From an uncultured Verrucomicrobiota bacterium (GTDB lineage Bacteria > Verrucomicrobiota > Kiritimatiellia > CAJWTS01), in the NCBI GenBank assembly GCA_913047795.1, contig CAJWTS010000030.1, positions 1-46,053 on the forward strand: a DNA stretch of 46,053 nt. Direction: 5' to 3'. Each line of letters begins with the position of its first letter. The first letter of the stretch is position 1. Shown here piece by piece: positions 30,901 to 38,456 of this stretch. The notes beneath the pieces were generated by a model that worked only from the letters and a program-made list of their open reading frames with translations, searched no databases and had not been told where the DNA came from. The position numbers were made by a program, and so were the translations under genes.

Positions 30901-31075
30901 CGTGATCTATGGAATCGGCGGCTACGAGCCCTTCATTGCTCCGGCTGCAATCGTGCTTGCGTTCGGGTTGCTGTTCGCGACTTACCTGACCCTGATCGTC
31001 GTTCCGGTCACCTATCATATCGGCGCTGACGTGAAGAACCTTTGCAAGCGGGTTGTATCGGGTTCGAGGGCCTAA
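27968..31075 (+). CDS. RND family efflux permease (AcrB/HAE-like)
   Basis: A 1035-residue inner-membrane transporter of the resistance-nodulation-division superfamily. It shows the two-fold architecture: an N-terminal helix after the IPEFSVRNPILAWM start, a large periplasmic loop, a membrane block around 335-500, a second periplasmic loop and a second membrane block around 860-1030. D397 and D398 in VVDDSIIVGENIFRH correspond to the proton-relay aspartates of AcrB. The second block carries GGVVVNDAIVLVNF. In AcrB-type pumps an adaptor (MFP) and often an outer-membrane channel are encoded alongside, but neither is adjacent here. The gene is divergent from the glycosyltransferase, with a 105-base gap. 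The substrate is unknown. Confidence 0.94.
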   Translation: MNIPEFSVRNPILAWMLTIFVVVAGLWATFGTMSREVFPVTDLNLVVVRTIYPNASPAEVEEQITNLIEDEINGLSGINEYTSTSAEGVSVVIVQVDPDVDDSFRVVNDVQRRVDQIDEFPDEAEDPVVESITTDRPVINVCVSGSDERSLRLYGDDLERRLRRTSGVSTIDKTGWRDEEFWVEVDPVRLAELEVSLLELIASLRESNVTLPGGKMSQGSKDIILRTVGKFYTVDEIEAVVVRSNFDGHAITVADLARVQRAFEEDGTFTKVNGAFALTLGVKKKRSADTIDVVDAVKRIVAEEEISKPDGVVLTLVDDTSYYVKRRLKVLLNNGGIGLVMVIVCLLIAMNFRVAAFTALAIPFSFLMTLLLMAYFGITINLMTMFGLIIVLGMVVDDSIIVGENIFRHLEMGKDPKTAAIDGTTEVTGPVISTVLTTIAAFFPLMFAPDLYATYLGWLVIAVILCLVASLLECLFIMPSHIADFARPLRVPKSSGADSSGATGAPRAVTRFYVNALQGALRLRYLVLPGLIILALGVAVAVWPFVRLTLFPGDMIDMVMVHMEAPEGTSVEETDRRTLAVEAMIRELPDDALQDYVTYVGQQFDFEAGMQGTRGSHFAQTFIYLTPQNTRWDMPTAEIVAQLREKSARVEGFDRLSFELVKPGPPVGKPLEVRVQGRDMETLLAIKDEVQAYLGNQEGVADIVDDFGEGSDERHVVIDEAAAARVGLTVEGIARTVFAAYEGAEATNVREGKDELKVRVMLAKPYREDPRTIATLGVPNREGRLIDLGDVAALRTATGLPTVNHFNGERVITVGADIDEAVTTSAEVNRDLESHFADLSTRYPGFRLLRGGEWEETAKVMNFMKSALVIAMLMIYTILAVQFRSFLQPLVLLVPIPLSFVGVLLALILHGKPISIMAMLGFVGLGGVVVNDAIVLVNFINLERKRGLPLHEAIVNAGRMRLRPIILTSITTILGLLPVIYGIGGYEPFIAPAAIVLAFGLLFATYLTLIVVPVTYHIGADVKNLCKRVVSGSRA

Positions 31076-31295
31076 GCCGCTTCGCCGGCGAAAAGAAGCG
31101 GTAACGTACAGCCCGGCGCGGATGGCATCGGTCGGCACATCGACTGGGCTCGCGCGACTTTACGGTGCGAAAGAAGAAGACCATTCGTCGCTGATTGGGT
31201 AAAGATCCGTGACCCCGAGTTGCTCCGGGCCAGGCGTAGAAAGATTTGCGGCTTGAACACAAGTGGCGTTCTCTTCTAAACGAGGTCGTCCTTCG

Positions 31296-32972
31296 CTATT
31301 TACGTCGGCCGGTAAAGAGCCGGAGCCGCTTGGCCTTGGATCGTGCGGACTTCGACTTCCAGAACGTTTCGAAGTCTTGTTGAAGTTGTTTCATGTCGAC
31401 TTGAGCGAACGTGATCTCGCTCGCACGCATCGGATCCTGTGTGTCCCAAACAGCATCTGTGTAGTCGTCTGCCAAGGTGCGGTAGGCGCTGTATTCGCGT
31501 AGTAATGTGGCTTTGCGCAGAAAATATGTGAGGGCCCAGGCGATCGTGTAGTTTCGGTCGCGAACCTTATCTCGTACCGGTTCGGGTACATCTGCGCCGT
31601 AGAATTCGGCTTGCGACAGCATGAGAACGTCGCCGATCCTGGCCGCGCCGGCATCGATCAAGAGTCCCAGCGTTTCCGTACGCCATGCGTTTTCGTCTGT
31701 GGTGAGTCGGCGTCCGCGGATCGTGCATCCCGCAAAGAAGTCGGCGTGTCCCTCGTTGAACCACATGGCGACCGGGCGCTGGGCGAGCGCATAGTGAAGA
31801 TATTGGTGGAACGCTTCATGATAGGCCACGCGCAATGAAGAGCGGCGTTGTTCGCGCGTTTTGCCTTGTTCGCTCTGCTTGATCACGAGTTCTTTTCTCG
31901 CCGGGGCCCAGACGCCACTGGTCCATTCGACCTCGGCGGGTACGTACTCGATATAGTCCTGCGGGGATGCGAAGACGCGAACGACGCTGACCGCATCGAT
32001 GTCGACCCGTGGCGGAATGAGAAACGCGTACGCGGCGCGCAGGTATTCCAGGTCCGTCTGGAGTTGTCGCACGAAAGTACGATGCTTGCTCGTCAGGTCC
32101 GAGACGAGAATGTAGTTCGGTGTCTCCACGTACCACCAGTTTTTCAAGTTGCGGATGCTGGAGATCACCGCGTCGCGACTTGTTTTGAAATCGGATGCGC
32201 GTTCGCGGTTCTGGTGCAATCTGAAGTTTTGAAACTTGCTCGAGGGCGTCTCGTTGCCAGTGCCTGTGCGCGACGTTCGTGCGAGTGTGATCGTCGCGAT
32301 AAATTTCTTCTCGATCGTCCGCCGGGCGGCCATTTGATCGGCCTCCGGATTCAGGCGAAAGATTGCCGCGAACCATTGCGGGGAATGCCGGAATTGAAAG
32401 ACGTAGGCCGTGATGGTCTCCTGCTGGTTGTGCAGCTGCAGCATGTATGCATTTCGTAATCGCGTGGGGTGCTTGACCTTAAAAACCTTCTTGAAGACCG
32501 CGTTACCGGTCAGGTCACCCAGCCATACGCGCAGGGACTCCGGCGTCCACTTCGTCGGTCGCGTTCTCTCGCCGTCCCGATAATGCTCGGCCAGTACGCG
32601 TTTGCGTTCGGCATCCTCCGGCATCTGGCTATCAACCTTGGCCATCCATAGGCTGTTGTCGTGCTCATCGCTCCACCGTCCGAGATGCTGTTCGCGGAGC
32701 CATAGATCGCGCATCGTGTACATTTCGATCGGTTCGCTCGTGGATGTGTTCCGATATTGATACGCGATCGGCATTCGCAGTGGTATCTCGCGGGCGGAGG
32801 GCATCAGGCGAATTTTGAGCCCCGCGTGTGGCAGGTCTACCATCTTGGTCAAGGAAAGCCGGGGCTGCGCGGCTTGCGATGTCGTGATGCAGGCGGCCAG
32901 TACACTGGTCAGAACAACGACGTGGCCGGCCGGAATAAAAAAGGGCACACGCCGGTGGCGCGTGCCCTTCAT
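31296..32972 (-). CDS. Putative lipoprotein zinc peptidase (gluzincin, DUF1570-like)
   Basis: The protein has 558 residues. A basic n-region MKGTRHRR, a hydrophobic stretch and the lipobox LAAC (Cys28) indicate an outer-membrane or periplasmic lipoprotein. The C-terminal half has a zinc-peptidase motif, H385-E386-x-x-H389 in YHEAFHQYLH, with the likely third ligand E407 in WFNEGHADFF. This layout is that of DUF1570-type gluzincins, which are frequent in Planctomycetota and related bacteria. The ATG at 32972 is preferred because it gives the full signal sequence; TTG at 32987 is possible. The first codons coincide with the terminator hairpin of the upstream gene. The substrate is unknown. Confidence 0.78.
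   Translation of the reverse strand: MKGTRHRRVPFFIPAGHVVVLTSVLAACITTSQAAQPRLSLTKMVDLPHAGLKIRLMPSAREIPLRMPIAYQYRNTSTSEPIEMYTMRDLWLREQHLGRWSDEHDNSLWMAKVDSQMPEDAERKRVLAEHYRDGERTRPTKWTPESLRVWLGDLTGNAVFKKVFKVKHPTRLRNAYMLQLHNQQETITAYVFQFRHSPQWFAAIFRLNPEADQMAARRTIEKKFIATITLARTSRTGTGNETPSSKFQNFRLHQNRERASDFKTSRDAVISSIRNLKNWWYVETPNYILVSDLTSKHRTFVRQLQTDLEYLRAAYAFLIPPRVDIDAVSVVRVFASPQDYIEYVPAEVEWTSGVWAPARKELVIKQSEQGKTREQRRSSLRVAYHEAFHQYLHYALAQRPVAMWFNEGHADFFAGCTIRGRRLTTDENAWRTETLGLLIDAGAARIGDVLMLSQAEFYGADVPEPVRDKVRDRNYTIAWALTYFLRKATLLREYSAYRTLADDYTDAVWDTQDPMRASEITFAQVDMKQLQQDFETFWKSKSARSKAKRLRLFTGRRK
32934..32969 (-). terminator. Intrinsic terminator of the isomerase gene, inside the next gene's start
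   Basis: On the minus strand a 13-bp GC-rich stem pairs 32957-32969 with 32941-32953 around a three-base loop. The one imperfect pair is a G-U wobble only on this strand, and a run of six T follows. It begins 25 bases after the stop of the isomerase gene. It also covers codons 2 to about 11 of the following lipoprotein gene. Confidence 0.82.
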
Positions 32973-32993
32973 GGTGAATCTGTTCAAGAGGTA

Positions 32994-33986
32994 TTAGTCT
33001 CCGAAGGCCTCGTCGAAGACGCGGTCCGATTTCGGAAAATCAACGTCCCGGACGTATTGGCAGGCCTCGGCGGCCCCGTGCTCGCGGTCCATCACGGCAT
33101 CCTCCCACTCGACGGAAAGCGGACCGTTGTAGTCGATGTGATTGAGCGCGCGAATGATTTCTTCAAAGTCAACTCCGCCGCGTCCGAGGCTGCGGAAATC
33201 CCAGCCGCGTCCCGGTGTTCCGAAGTTCAGGTGGGATGCGAGGATGCCCGTTTCTCCATCAAGCGTCAGCGCGGCGTCCTTCATGTGCACGTGGTAAATG
33301 CGGTCCTTGAACGCATGGATAAACATCACGGGATCCACCATCTGCCAGTGCAGGTGACTGGGGTCGAAGTTGAAACCGAACGCTTTGCGCCGATTGATCG
33401 CTTTCAGGGCCCGTCGCGCAGTAACAATGTCGTAAGCAATCTCGGTCGGGTGCACTTCAAGCGCGAAGCGAACGCCGCATTGATCGAATACGTCGAGGAT
33501 CGGATTCCATAGTTTCGCGAAGCGGGCGAATCCGTCGTCGATCATCTTGTCCGACACCGGAGGAAAGCTGTAAAGGAGATGCCAGATCGGCGAGCCGGTA
33601 AACCCGTTGACGACGTTGACCCCCATGTTCCTGGCTGCGCGGGCCGTATTCTTCATTGTTTTCACGGCCCAGCGGCGTTTCTTTTCGGAATCACCGTGGG
33701 TCTCAGGCGGCGCGAAGGCGTCCGTACGATCGTCATCGTTGGGGTCGCAGACAAGTTGTCCGGCCAGATGGTGGCTGATGGCGTACAGGTCCAGGCCGTT
33801 GTCGGCGAGTATTTGCCTGCGCGTCTTTGCGTATTTTTTGTCGCGCGCGGCACGATCGACATCAACGTGATCGCCCCAACAGGCCAGTTCAAGTCCATCG
33901 TATCCCCAGCTGGCCGCCATCGGCGCAAATTCTTCCAACGGAATGTCCGCGAACTGTCCTGTGAAAAGTGTGACGGGTCTCGACAT
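32994..33986 (-). CDS. Sugar phosphate isomerase/epimerase-like TIM-barrel protein
   Basis: A 330-residue protein of the xylose isomerase-like TIM-barrel superfamily (AP endonuclease 2 clan, IolE/IolI type). The likely metal ligands are in order: E177 in ALEVHPTEI, D208 in FNFDPSHLHWQ, the HVH pair at 232/234 in YHVHMKD, and a Glu near 285 in SVEWED. The N-terminus reads VTLFTGQFADIPLEEF and there is no signal peptide. Many PVC bacteria carry several such genes linked to sugar and inositol use, but the substrate here is not evident and no carbohydrate genes surround it. A clear intrinsic terminator follows its stop. Confidence 0.88.
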   Translation of the reverse strand: MSRPVTLFTGQFADIPLEEFAPMAASWGYDGLELACWGDHVDVDRAARDKKYAKTRRQILADNGLDLYAISHHLAGQLVCDPNDDDRTDAFAPPETHGDSEKKRRWAVKTMKNTARAARNMGVNVVNGFTGSPIWHLLYSFPPVSDKMIDDGFARFAKLWNPILDVFDQCGVRFALEVHPTEIAYDIVTARRALKAINRRKAFGFNFDPSHLHWQMVDPVMFIHAFKDRIYHVHMKDAALTLDGETGILASHLNFGTPGRGWDFRSLGRGGVDFEEIIRALNHIDYNGPLSVEWEDAVMDREHGAAEACQYVRDVDFPKSDRVFDEAFGD

Positions 33987-34264
33987 GGCAACGCTACTCC
34001 TGTTCGGTTCTTGATTGTTCTTGTGGGTTGATCGGCGGCTCTGCCTTGCTAACGTGATTGCTGCTCAGCACGGCTGCCTTTCTTCAAGCGCAAGGAGGCG
34101 AATATATGCCCGAAGCGCCGTCGTGACAACAGCATTCTCAGGCACGCGCGGTCCAGATGTTGTTTGCAATTACGCGCTGAATGGGGCATCTTCCACTGCT
34201 TGCCGGCCCCCCTTTGTGTGTGTAGCGAACGGCAAAGGTTGTTTCCCCCGGCTGCCATTTCCTG

Positions 34265-35722
34265 ATGAACGATCAGCAGACAGAAGATGCGCCTCAGGGC
34301 GTGAGTGAGTACCGCGCGCAGCGGATGCTGAATATGGAGAAGCTTCGCGAAGCGGGCTATGCCCCCTTTGGCGGAGCGTTCCATACCACGGGGCGGCTTT
34401 CGGAGATCCGGGCCGCGTTCGAAGAGGACGCTGGCGTGCGCGCGGCGGGGCGTCTCGTGACGATCCGAAAGATGGGCAAAAGCATCTTTGCCGACCTTCA
34501 CGACGGCACGGATCGCTTCCAGATTTTTGTTCAGAAAAATACGCTGGGTGAAGAGGCCTTCGCGGCGTTCAAGTTGTTGGACGTGGGCGATTTGGTGGGC
34601 GTTGCGGGTGAGCTGTTTGTCACGCGAATGGGTGAGCAGACGATCCGTATCGAAGAATGGACGCTGCTGGCGAAATCGTTGCTGCCGCTGCCGGAGAAGT
34701 GGCACGGCCTAAAGGACGTTGATGCGCGGTATCGTCAGCGCTACCTGGACCTGATCTCGAACGAGGATGTCAGAGAGGTCTTCCTGACGCGCATACGGAT
34801 TATTGAAGAGATCCGTTCCTTTCTGAAGGGACGCGGATTCCTCGAGGTGGAGACGCCGATGATGCAGCAGCAGGCCGGCGGTGCGGCCGCAAGGCCTTTC
34901 GTGACCCGCTACCATGCGCTGGACACGGACATGTATCTACGCATCGCGCCGGAGCTCTACCTTAAGCGGCTCCTCGTGGGCGGGTTCGACCGGGTGTACG
35001 AGCTGAATCGAAATTTTCGAAACGAAGGATTGGATCGTACGCACAACCCGGAATTCACGATGCTTGAGATTTACCAGGCATACACGGATGTGAGCGGAAT
35101 GCGCGAGTTGATTGAATGTTTGATTACGCACGTCGCGCAGGAAGTTCTCGGCACCCTGGTGATCGGCGAGGGGGAAGACGCGCTCGACCTGACGCCGCCG
35201 TGGCGTAGCGCGACGTACCGCGAATTGGTATGCGAAGAGATGGGCGCCGACTGGTATGATCAGTCGCGAGAGACGCGGTTAACGGCAGCGCGCGAACGGG
35301 GCCTGGACCTCGCGGAAGATAGCTCCGAGATAGGTATCACGCATGAAGTTTACGAGAAGTTGATTGAACGGAAGCTGGTTCAGCCAACTTTTGTTACGCG
35401 TCTGCCGGCGGAGTTGATTCCCCTGGCGCGGCGGAGTGACGACGATGAGCGTACGGTCGACGTATTCGAACTCGTTATCAAGGGTCAGGAAATCGCGCCG
35501 GCATATACCGAACTGAACGATCCGCTTGAGCAGCGTGCGCGGCTGGAATCCCAGGCCGGCGACGACGCACAGGCCGTGGATGAAGAGTTTCTGACAGCGC
35601 TTGAGCACGGGATGCCACCTGCCGGCGGCATGGGGGTTGGCGTCGATCGCCTGGTTATGCTGTTAACCGGCTCCGAGGCGATACGGGACGTTATCCTGTT
35701 TCCCCAACTCAAGCCACGATAG
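34265..35722 (+). CDS. lysS: Lysyl-tRNA synthetase, class II
   Basis: LysRS charges tRNA-Lys in the cytoplasm. The 485 residues contain an N-terminal OB-fold anticodon-binding domain (about 50-145) and a class II catalytic core. Motif 1 lies in YRQRYLDLISNEDVREVF and FLEVETPMMQ, motif 2 in FRNEGLDRTHNPEFTMLE, and motif 3 in GMGVGVDRLVMLLTGSEAIRDVILFP. All are intact. The gene precedes lolC and lolD in the same orientation, an order shared with several PVC genomes. The ATG start yields an acidic Gln/Asp-rich extension before the conserved core, as usual for the family; the ribosome-binding site is weak. Confidence 0.96.
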   Translation: MNDQQTEDAPQGVSEYRAQRMLNMEKLREAGYAPFGGAFHTTGRLSEIRAAFEEDAGVRAAGRLVTIRKMGKSIFADLHDGTDRFQIFVQKNTLGEEAFAAFKLLDVGDLVGVAGELFVTRMGEQTIRIEEWTLLAKSLLPLPEKWHGLKDVDARYRQRYLDLISNEDVREVFLTRIRIIEEIRSFLKGRGFLEVETPMMQQQAGGAAARPFVTRYHALDTDMYLRIAPELYLKRLLVGGFDRVYELNRNFRNEGLDRTHNPEFTMLEIYQAYTDVSGMRELIECLITHVAQEVLGTLVIGEGEDALDLTPPWRSATYRELVCEEMGADWYDQSRETRLTAARERGLDLAEDSSEIGITHEVYEKLIERKLVQPTFVTRLPAELIPLARRSDDDERTVDVFELVIKGQEIAPAYTELNDPLEQRARLESQAGDDAQAVDEEFLTALEHGMPPAGGMGVGVDRLVMLLTGSEAIRDVILFPQLKPR

Positions 35723-35825
35723 GCTGATGATTCGTGATTGTTGGGCCGTTGAGCCCATTTTGACGACAAGTGCGGCTGCCGGGCACGTATAGCCGCCGAC
35801 AAACAGAAGACAACCTGCGACTACA

Positions 35826-37055
35826 ATGGCTCTGCCGTTCTCACTCTTCCTTGCCCTGCGGTACATGCGACCGAAACGGTCGTTCGTCTCCCTTGTTACG
35901 GTCATCTCAGTTCTCGGCGTCGTGCTTGGTGTCGCCATTCTGATCATCGTTCTCGCGGTCATGACGGGATTCGACAATATGTGGCGCGAGAAGATTCTGA
36001 GTTTCAAACCGCACCTGACGGTCTCGTCGAACGATGGGCGGGTCATGGATGCAGATGCGGAGACGCTTTGCCGCAGGTTGGAGAAGATCCCCGGCGTGAC
36101 CGGTGCCGCGGCGGTCATCCACACCTTAAGCTTGATGCGACACGAGGGACGTGTTTCAGCGCCGATGATTATTGGCGTGAGTCCGAATCGTGCTGATCGC
36201 GTCAGTCGCATTGCGGAATCGTTGGCAGCAGGGGAGTTTCGGTTCAATGAGGGCGAGATCGTTATCGGTCGGGATCTCGCTTACGCCCTGGCCATGCGAC
36301 CGGGCGATGCGTGCCTCGTGTATTCCTCTCAGAATGTCACCCGCGAGGATGAAATGCACCTGCCGGAGGAGTTGACGGTCTCCGGTATCTTCGACATGGG
36401 GATGAAGGACTACGACTCGCGGTTTGTCCTGACGTCGCTTGACGTCGCGCGGGATCTGACGGGGATTGAAGAGGGGGCAGAGAAGATCTACGTCATGACC
36501 GAGGATCCATTCTTTTTTTCCGTCATGAAGGAGCGGATAAAGGATGAACTTGGGGGCGACTTCCGTGTCACGACCTGGCGCGACGAGGATAGCCTTTTGT
36601 TTCAGGCACTTGCAAACGAGAAGGGCATGATGTTCGCGCTCCTGTCCATCATTACGATCGTCGCCGCGTTTTGCATTGCGATCACGTTGATTGTGCTGAC
36701 GGTCTACAAGACCGGTGAGATCGGATTGCTCAAGGCTTTGGGATTCTCGCCGGGTCGAATCATGGGCGTCTTTGTCTGGCACGGTTGGATTCAGGGAGCA
36801 TTGGGCACGATCCTCGGCATCGTGCTGGGACTCGTGTTCGTGGAGCATTTGAACGAGATCGTCGGTTGGTTGACGCGGTTCAACGTCGAGGTCTTTCCAA
36901 AGGATATATATGGATTGGATGGATTGCCGGCCGAGGTTGATGCACGCGACGTCGAGCGGATCGCGATTGGCGTAATGGTTCTTTCTACGCTGGCGAGCAT
37001 TCTGGCGTCGTGTCGCGCGGTGAGCCTGGATCCGGTCAAGGCGCTCAGGGAGTAG
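35826..37055 (+). CDS. lolC: Lipoprotein-releasing ABC transporter permease LolC/E
   Basis: LolC/LolE with LolD extracts mature lipoproteins from the inner membrane for transfer to the carrier LolA. The 409-residue protein has the standard layout: the N-terminal signature LFLALRYMRPKRSFVSLVTVISVLGVVLGV with membrane helix 1 (about 20-45), a large periplasmic domain of the MacB core type, and three C-terminal helices of the FtsX domain ending SLDPVKALRE. Only one such permease gene is present, so the complex may be a LolC/E homodimer (LolF type) with LolD. It lies 103 bases after lysS and 11 bases before lolD. Confidence 0.93.
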   Translation: MALPFSLFLALRYMRPKRSFVSLVTVISVLGVVLGVAILIIVLAVMTGFDNMWREKILSFKPHLTVSSNDGRVMDADAETLCRRLEKIPGVTGAAAVIHTLSLMRHEGRVSAPMIIGVSPNRADRVSRIAESLAAGEFRFNEGEIVIGRDLAYALAMRPGDACLVYSSQNVTREDEMHLPEELTVSGIFDMGMKDYDSRFVLTSLDVARDLTGIEEGAEKIYVMTEDPFFFSVMKERIKDELGGDFRVTTWRDEDSLLFQALANEKGMMFALLSIITIVAAFCIAITLIVLTVYKTGEIGLLKALGFSPGRIMGVFVWHGWIQGALGTILGIVLGLVFVEHLNEIVGWLTRFNVEVFPKDIYGLDGLPAEVDARDVERIAIGVMVLSTLASILASCRAVSLDPVKALRE

Positions 37056-37066
37056 ACGAGACGGTT

Positions 37067-37753
37067 ATGATACTCAGTGCACAGAACATCTCGAGGACGT
37101 ATACGATCGGCAAGCAGGTGCTGGACGTGTTGCGCGGAGTCGACATTGAAGTTCAGTCCGGCGAGACGGTGGCGGTTGTGGGTGTCAGCGGCGCTGGCAA
37201 GAGCACATTGATGCACATCCTTGGAGGACTCGATAAGCCCGATCGCGGAACGGTCGCGCTTGGCGGAACGGATTTTTACGGGCTGCCGGCCCGTCAACGT
37301 GCGCGAATCCGTTCCGAAAGAATCGGATTTGTCTTTCAGGCCTATCATCTCCTGCCGGAGCTGACCGTGCTCGAGAATGTAGGATTGCCGGCTCGCAGCG
37401 GGCAGGGGCGGCAAGCATCCACCCGGGAGATTGATGAACGTGCGCTCGCGTTGTTAGAGACCGTTGGGCTCGCCGACTGGCGTGAACATCTTCCCTTGGA
37501 ATTGTCGGGTGGCGAGCAGCAACGTATTGCGCTCGCGCGAGCCTTGATGAATGAACCTGAGATGATTCTTGCCGACGAACCGACCGGGAATCTCGATGAT
37601 CGAACAGGCGGCGCCATCATTGACCTGCTTTTCGGTATGGTCCGCGAGCGTGGCAGCACGCTCCTGATCGTCACCCACAACCGCGACCTCGCCGCCCGCT
37701 GCGACCGCGTCCTGCACCTCACCGACGGCGATCTCTCTGGAGACAGGCCCTAG
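37067..37753 (+). CDS. lolD: Lipoprotein-releasing ABC transporter ATPase LolD
   Basis: LolD is the ATPase that powers lipoprotein release. The 228 residues include Walker A GVSGAGKST at 39-47, the Q-loop region FVFQAYHLLPELTVLENV typical of the LolD/MacB branch, the signature LSGGEQQRIALARAL and Walker B MILADEPTGNLD. The ATG at 37067 is chosen over an earlier in-frame start that overlaps lolC. The order lolC-lolD at 11 bases spacing, together with the lipoprotein acyltransferase lnt elsewhere in the window, supports the assignment over a macrolide exporter. Confidence 0.93.
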   Translation: MILSAQNISRTYTIGKQVLDVLRGVDIEVQSGETVAVVGVSGAGKSTLMHILGGLDKPDRGTVALGGTDFYGLPARQRARIRSERIGFVFQAYHLLPELTVLENVGLPARSGQGRQASTREIDERALALLETVGLADWREHLPLELSGGEQQRIALARALMNEPEMILADEPTGNLDDRTGGAIIDLLFGMVRERGSTLLIVTHNRDLAARCDRVLHLTDGDLSGDRP

Positions 37754-37846
37754 CCGTTTTGGGGACCGGCGCCGTAGGTGCCTGCAGGCGAGAAGTGGAT
37801 AGATGGATGAATGTCCGTCGGTCGTAACGACTGCCGGGTGCTCCGG

Positions 37847-38374
37847 TTACGGCGAATGCGGGTGGAGCGTTACAGTATTTGCCGTAATTTCCATTCGGTA
37901 GCCGTAAGCGTTCGCAACTCTCTGCAGCGCTTGGATCGCTGTCACATCCTTTAGTTCCAACGTGACTTTTCGATCTTTCGCAAGCACCGCGCGGTCGTTG
38001 CGGATATCTTTGCGGGCATGGCGAGGGTCGACCCGCGGTTTCACGACAATCGTGAAATTCCCGATACCGCTTCGGTGTGCCCGGATCTTTCTCGTGAGCG
38101 CGGCGGCGGCGTCATCAATGGATGCCTGGAGCACGCCGAATTGCTGTAAATCAACTGACTTGAGGATCTCTTCCGTTCCGCTCGGCGTGGTCTTTTCGCT
38201 AATCACCACAAACTTTCCCTTACCTAGCGTAACGCTTGATCCGTTCTCTGTGGTGAATGGGCCATATGTTTTGCCCGTCTTTTCCGACTTGAGAGAGAAC
38301 TCTGCAGCGTCCACACCAACGGTCGCAGTGAGGAGTATAAGGCAGACGCCGGTCATGAACATAAGGCAGGTCAT
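37847..38374 (-). CDS. Small exported protein with STN-like C-terminus
   Basis: A 175-residue protein with a signal peptide (about residues 1-23, cut near VDAAEF). The C-terminal 40 residues, VTLELKDVTAIQALQRVANAYGYRMEITANTVTL, have the beta-alpha-beta pattern of the STN (secretin and TonB N-terminal) short domain: a strand, a helix with AIQALQRVA, then a strand. The middle part has a Gly/Lys-rich KGKFVVISEKTTPSGTEE hairpin. No larger secretin domain is attached, so this is either a solitary STN-type protein or a remnant of one. It is convergent with lolD and lies 82 bases downstream of the methyltransferase gene on the same strand. Confidence 0.6.
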   Translation of the reverse strand: MTCLMFMTGVCLILLTATVGVDAAEFSLKSEKTGKTYGPFTTENGSSVTLGKGKFVVISEKTTPSGTEEILKSVDLQQFGVLQASIDDAAAALTRKIRAHRSGIGNFTIVVKPRVDPRHARKDIRNDRAVLAKDRKVTLELKDVTAIQALQRVANAYGYRMEITANTVTLHPHSP

Positions 38375-38401
38375 CGGTGGCTACTTGTTTCTCGCTGGGT
38401 T

Positions 38402-38435
38402 CGTCACGAATAGTAGCACATATGGAATCGTGACG
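38402..38435. repeat. Inverted repeat upstream of the STN-like gene
   Basis: A perfect 8-base inverted repeat, CGTCACGA at 38402-38409 and TCGTGACG at 38428-38435, with an 18-base spacer containing CATATG, lies between the methyltransferase and the STN-like gene. No T-run follows it in either direction, so it is not an ordinary intrinsic terminator; an operator or mRNA structure is possible. Confidence 0.35.
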
Positions 38436-38456
38436 CCGAAAAAAACAGGTGTCTGG

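Noticed and set aside
31077..31101. Hairpin CCGCTT/AAGCGG after the RND gene as a terminator
   Set aside because: The stem is short with a 13-base loop and there is no T-run after it on the plus strand.
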